From Galbula dea (lineage: Eukaryota; Chordata; Aves; Piciformes; Galbulidae), in assembly GCA_013399015.1 (NCBI GenBank), contig VWZX01002268.1, positions 2,326,861 through 2,390,860 on the forward strand: 64,000 nucleotides of DNA, written 5' to 3'. The translations under genes and the position numbers were made by a program. The notes under the pieces were generated by a model. The model did no database searches, was not told the DNA's origin, and saw only the letters and a program-made list of their open reading frames with translations. Shown piece by piece: positions 58,901 through 64,000 of the stretch (position 1 is its first letter; each line of letters starts with the position of its first letter).

Positions 58901-61900
58901 GATGATAAATCCTCATATGCAAACTGAAAAGACTGCTGAAATGCATATAAATCAACACTGGCTTTTCATGCTAGAGTAAGTTGTGTATTTGAAAATATAC
59001 TGCAAACAGATGAAAAACCTATTGGCAAGACAAAATGTATAGAGAAACACTTATCTACATACCTATTTTAAGGCTGAATTAAAATATCAATGCACTGAGC
59101 AGAACACAGTTAGAGCATAATACTCTATTTCGGCTCCCAAGAAACTTTTGACAGTTACCTGTTGTAATCCTGATACTTTAAAGGCAGTATAAAACTTGTC
59201 CAGACTTCTTTGCACTACACTAATATACCATAGTTCACTGAAACAGCTCAGAAGACGTGGTTCTTTAATTATATCACAGGTTTTTTTCTGGACCTATTTG
59301 CAGGTCCAGGACCCTACTTACTTCTGGACGTGCTTACTGGCTTCACCCTTAGCTAGCGTGAGCTGCAACAGCTCTCTGGGTTTTGTATTTCAGGGCCAGG
59401 ATCTGCCTTGCAGTTTTATATGAGAGAGTTGGTAGAAAATAGATCAGTTCAAGCTTAGGTCTGTCGTCCATTCAAAGCAAATTCCTTGTAATCCAAATGA
59501 GAAAAAAATACTATTTAGTACAGCTGCACTGGCAAGAATTTAACATGCCAGTTGAGTACATTCACAGGTGAGCTTATCTCCAGTCTGTGCAGCACAAATA
59601 CATTCATAAAAGGTGGAAATGCAAGTGTTGTGTTTACATGGTGCAGGGAATCCAAAACCCAAGGCCCTGTGCTTGCTGAATGTCTGTAGTCTCTTTTCCT
59701 TGATTTGAGTGAGCTCCAAGCAGGTGGAATTCACCAATGTGTAGAAGGAAACTAATCTGAATAGGTGCCATTATTGAAATGCATTTGCAGATGTTAGATT
59801 AGCTTTAGAAAAACAGGAAGGCTTTGAGAGGAGTGGGAAAAGCATTGTCAAATGCAGAATAAAGTGCTGGTTATTCTCCTCCAGCCACGTGTGTTGGTGC
59901 AAGGCAGCACTGGAAGAGGGATGGGGCAAAAGTGGTGGGGTCATGTGGCAGAGGTGGGCAGCATGGAGCTGGAGTGAGGACCAGCCAAAAGCTCAGCAGA
60001 CCCACTTTGTGGGTCTCAGCAGCTGTTTTGTGATTTCCAAGCTCATGGTTTCACCCTCACTCTGCAAAAGCCAAAGTGGACACACACACTTCCACTGCTT
60101 CTCTGGCAAGGGACTGAAACTGGGCTGGCAAAAGGCCTGAGGCACAGAGGAGAGAGTGTCAGCAAGCTTTGTGCTATCCAAGGAGAGAAGCATTTTTTTA
60201 AGGAACTGTTATTTCACAGTGTTGATTTGTTTCCTTCCCTTTTAAACACTGGTTCTGCTTAGGAGAGGGGACTGAGGAAACAAAAGGACACGGGACTGTA
60301 CACGTGCCAATTCCCTGGGCATGCTCTGGGAACTGGCAGGAGCAGCTTGGGCTGTGCCTTCCTTTAGGTAAACCAGCAGCTCCCTGTAACTCCCTGCAGT
60401 TCACCAGCCCATGTCTCATCCCCCTGCATTTGTTTTTGGTAGGACATCAACTCTTTCGGGACAGTGCCACTTCCTAGGTCAAAACTGCTGTGATCATCAG
60501 TGACTTGCTATATGAAGGCATACACTATTGTAGCCATTAATAGTGAAGGTCTAGAGTGATTTCCTGTAGCTTCAAACTGGGGTAAGCGTCATTTTAATAG
60601 AGGAAGACTATGTCAGTAAGAAGATAAAGTATACTTGTGAATGGACTGGGACTGCTGCCTTTTGCAATTGGCTTGTAAATGTGCACCACTAGAAAGAGTT
60701 CAGTGCTGCTTTTGTCTTTAAGTGAGGAAAGACACAACAGATTAGCACTGAAAACTCCATATACTCTCCTAATGCCTTTACTACCTCTTCCTCTTAACCA
60801 CAGCACGAGCATTGACTCACACAAACAAACAAGCATACACTTCAACATGTCCTCCGCTGCCCATCTGGCTCCTCAGGGAACTTTGATCTCTTTCCCACCT
60901 CTCCCTCAATACAGAGCAGGCATTCCCCAGCTCCAGACATGGGTTCTCTTGGTGACAGTGCTGTGTTTCTGGGGACATGCAGAGCAGCTGGAGTGCATCG
61001 CTTGATGTGGCCTACTAGGAACTGCAGCTTGCAGCTGGTAGAAAGCATTAATTGCTGTGCTGTAGATGTACACTGATTATCAGCACTAAAAATCATGGGG
61101 AGCTGAAGTGATGGGAGGGATATGGGAGAAAAACCAGTTATGAAAATGGCCTAATTTTTAAGGTATGAGTCACACCATTTATTAAAATAGGCTTTTGTAC
61201 TTTCTAAAGCCCCCCCAGTTCTATGAAATCAATGTAAAACTAATATTTGTATCTCTGCTCTGCATCAGCCTCCTTGCAAAAGAAGAAAAGGCTATTTGAG
61301 CCCTATGCAGATCCCAGGATTTTATGTCAGAATCAGAAGCTGAAAGAAGATTTGCATGGACATTCCAATTTATATTTTATGTATCTGTACAGAACTTGTG
61401 GAGCAGCCAAGCACAAGAAGCACCAAAGCTGAAATATAAGGTGCTCCCAATCAGAGAAATGTCAAAATAAATACTGTGATTTTTCTATTCTTAACAGTAA
61501 TGTAAATGGGGTATGACCAGCTAAAATCCCTGCCAATGAAGTCTGCAAACTCTAGGGATAGATGAGACAGTAAACAAATAACTGATCTCTATTAATTAAA
61601 TGGTCGTTACCCCAAAAAAGGTCTGGGTTTGTATAGCTAATGGTATAACTAGAAGGCAGTGCATCTAGAAAATGAGAATACAGGCTCTGCTTGTTGGTGT
61701 GAAGCAATGCTGTGCAGGGAAAGGAGGATTTACAGGGCACAAATTGTTTCCATCTTATGCTTTTTGTGAAGTACAGTTGCAGTAACTGTTACTATGAGCC
61801 TGAGAGGTACAAAAAGGAGAACAGCAAGTAGGAGAAGGGGAGTGAGTCTGTAACTGTGAGCATGTGGTTCTGATAGCTGGATTTTAGGAAAGATAAATTC

Positions 61901-64000
61901 TGAAGAGGACTCCAGGAGAGCTAAAATTCAGAATTTAAGGGGTGTTATTTATACAGCTGATGAAAGATATGTTTGAGAGTTGGCTTCGTCACTTCACGGG
62001 CTTCTTTACAGAGTTTTCTGACCAGAGAACTGATCAGTTTTCTGATCTTGTGTAACTTTCACATGAAGGTGTGACAAAGTCCAGGGATTAGCAGCTAATG
62101 TTAAACAAATTCAGCCTTGAGTTAAATCTTTATTGCCTGTTGGTGAAAGTAACTGAAGGCTTGAACAGCTTATGAGGGGAAGAGTAAAGTGGTCATTACA
62201 GGCTGCTTAAAATATGAGTAAACTATATTTTTGTAAGATTAAAAGATAGTTTTTAAATTCTGTTTCTGGGGAAAATTTTGTGGCCCATGTATGTGGGAGA
62301 TGGTGGGTTGTGACCATACCTCCAAAGTTTGACATTGGTGACTGTGAATTAATGTTGATGCCTTTCTCTCTAGGGACATAAATGCTCTTTTGCACTTCAG
62401 TAATTTTGGAGGTTGCCAGTCACCATATTTTTACTTTACTCTCTTAGGTACATTTCTTTCTGTTTCATAAGATGCACATTGTAACATGAACATGTTGCCA
62501 CATGAGCACTGGTGAATTAAATTGGAACGAGAAACCCATGAAGTCACCCCACCTTGTTCTTTACATCACCCCCATCATGTACAAATATAGGTCCTGATAC
62601 TTGTCAGCCATGGCCTAACCTCTTAAGACAAAGTGACATGAGTGCCTTTTTTTTTCCTGTGCTCCATTATGAAAGGCTGTGAACTGATTCAGGAGTAAAG
62701 TCAATCGCTGTCTGGAGGCAGCAACTTCCATGAGAGGGTCAAATACCTGGAGCAAGAACCTTGTCAGCTGGCACAAGTTTACCTGCTGCTGCCTCTGAGT
62801 CAACACTCCATGTTAGCTCGAGCTAACAACCTCTACATTACCTTTAAAGAAATCCCTCCTGAGCAAGTCCGTGCAGTCCTTTTAGTATTCTGCAATCAGC
62901 TTGGCAAAGTTTTCTTTTCCACTTTTCTCTGCTAGTAGCAGCAAATCATGGACTGTTAAAGCAGTTGAGGTGAGCACCCATGTCTGTGCCTGTACCTCTC
63001 ACCCAGCCTGTTCTAAGTGTAACAAGAAAAACATTTTTTTTTACTCTGCATGTGGTATTCAGATAGTTGTGATTTATCAAGGATGAGAATTTTACTTCAT
63101 CAGCCACTGCACCTGAGCAGTGCTTCAGAAGCAGCCTGCACCAGTGTGTGCCTCCCTCTCCTCAACCTCTTCCTTCTCATCCGTGGTCCGGAAATCTTTT
63201 TCCACACCCTTTCCAAGTACGCCCATCCTTAGGCAGAGTGACAGCATGGAAGTTTCATCCCAAACCATGAATATATCAGATGATTTAAAACAAAACAAAA
63301 TCAAACCCATGGGGCATACTAATAATTTTGGTGAGATATTTTGTTTGATGATGTATGTACAAGAAGGCAGTCTGAGCTAATTACTCCTATTTTTTAGCTT
63401 CTGTTTAAATATGCAGAAAGTTACATGGTGCTGCAAATATTTGCTCAAACTGAGGATGCATGATGTTATTCTAATACTCTCACATGAAATGTGAACCATC
63501 AGAGGAATTAAACTATGAAAATCAATGAGAGCTCCAGATTCTGTATTAATGCTACTTGTCATAAGCATTCTGTCTACAAACCCTTTGTTGTGCAAATCAT
63601 ATACAAATAATTCTACAACATACGTTCATGGGTCCTACCTTTTCCATCTGTATTCATTTATTGTGTAAAAATTCACACTTCTGTTTACTAAAGTAGTTAC
63701 ATGGGCAATGCATTCCTTCAATGGAACTTAAGCTTTGCTATTGTCCTTACATAAATATGACAATATTTCAGTCAAAAAAAAGTATTGCTGCTCTAAAATA
63801 CATTCAATATCTTGGGATTAAAAAGTTCACATTATCTAGTTTCATGGTCAGTAATTATTATAGAATTTCAGAGTACTTTACAATGTCTGCAACACAAGTA
63901 TGCATTGGTCTGTGATTATCATAATTTCTGAAGGCTGTCAGAGCACTTCGGTTAATGACACAAACAGAACAGAATAGTTTTAATACAAAACTAGCCATAA
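52961..64000 (+). other. DEPTOR: DEPTOR intron 4 (open at right edge)
   Basis: At least 11 kb of intron. I looked for the next DEPTOR exon (expected to start with the rest of a Val codon, then SNKHPF-like sequence) and did not find it. It contains a CR1 fragment (54985-55245) and an A/C-rich tract (54131-54163). Confidence 0.75.
54985..55245 (+). mobile_element. CR1 LINE 3' fragment
   Basis: CTTCCTTATGAGGAAGAGCT, GAGGGAGCTGGGTCTCTTTA, GGAGACTAAGGGGTGACCTC and AGGACAAGGGGCAGTGGCTG follow the CR1 3' region closely. It stops at GGTGACAGAGC without reaching the terminal octamers, so the 3' end is missing as well as the 5' end. Confidence 0.9.

Noticed and set aside
1..64000. tRNA, rRNA, CRISPR, operon or bacterial-type features
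   Set aside because: None seen. The window is a vertebrate nuclear locus, so such calls would need strong sequence support, which is absent.

Overview
The window is vertebrate nuclear DNA, very probably from a bird. It has long introns with GT-AG splice sites (one exception), CpG-island promoters, several 5'-truncated CR1 LINE fragments (one ending in the diagnostic ATTCTATG-type octamers) and an ERVL-type solo LTR with a 5-bp target-site duplication. Three protein-coding genes were identified by translating exons and comparing them with the families as I remember them. No database search was run.

Layout. (1) 1-14.4 kb, minus strand: the 5' part of TAF2 (TFIID subunit 2), seven coding exons giving the first 287 codons. 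The gene runs off the left edge inside coding exon 7. Its CpG-island promoter lies near 14.4 kb, with YY1-like and NRF1-like motifs. (2) 16-26.9 kb, minus strand: a complete DSCC1 (Ctf18-RFC subunit), nine coding exons, 389 codons plus stop, with a CpG island at 26.4-27.2 kb. (3) 26.9-33.6 kb: intergenic, with one old interspersed repeat. (4) 33.6-64 kb, plus strand: the 5' part of DEPTOR (mTOR inhibitor), four coding exons covering DEP domain 1 and most of DEP domain 2. The window ends in intron 4. The order TAF2-DSCC1-DEPTOR, with the first two opposed to the third, matches human 8q24.12.

The three proteins do not act in one pathway (transcription initiation, PCNA loading and cohesion, mTOR signalling). 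Their adjacency is conserved synteny, not an operon.

Most notable observations. (a) The first coding intron of TAF2 keeps the conserved protein only if spliced as an AT-AC intron (ATAAGTATCC...CAGCAC). A GT-AG reading at the same place gives an immediate stop. (b) In DSCC1 intron 4 a 191-bp near-perfect palindrome, made of two inverted copies of the 5' end of an ERVL-like LTR, has inserted into a CR1 copy with an exact 5-bp duplication (CACTG). Both outer ends are the same LTR end, which is unusual for an integrated retroelement. (c) DSCC1 exon 7 has a tandem NAGNAG acceptor. (d) DEPTOR may have a small optional 5'UTR intron. Most of the remaining sequence is ordinary intronic or intergenic DNA.
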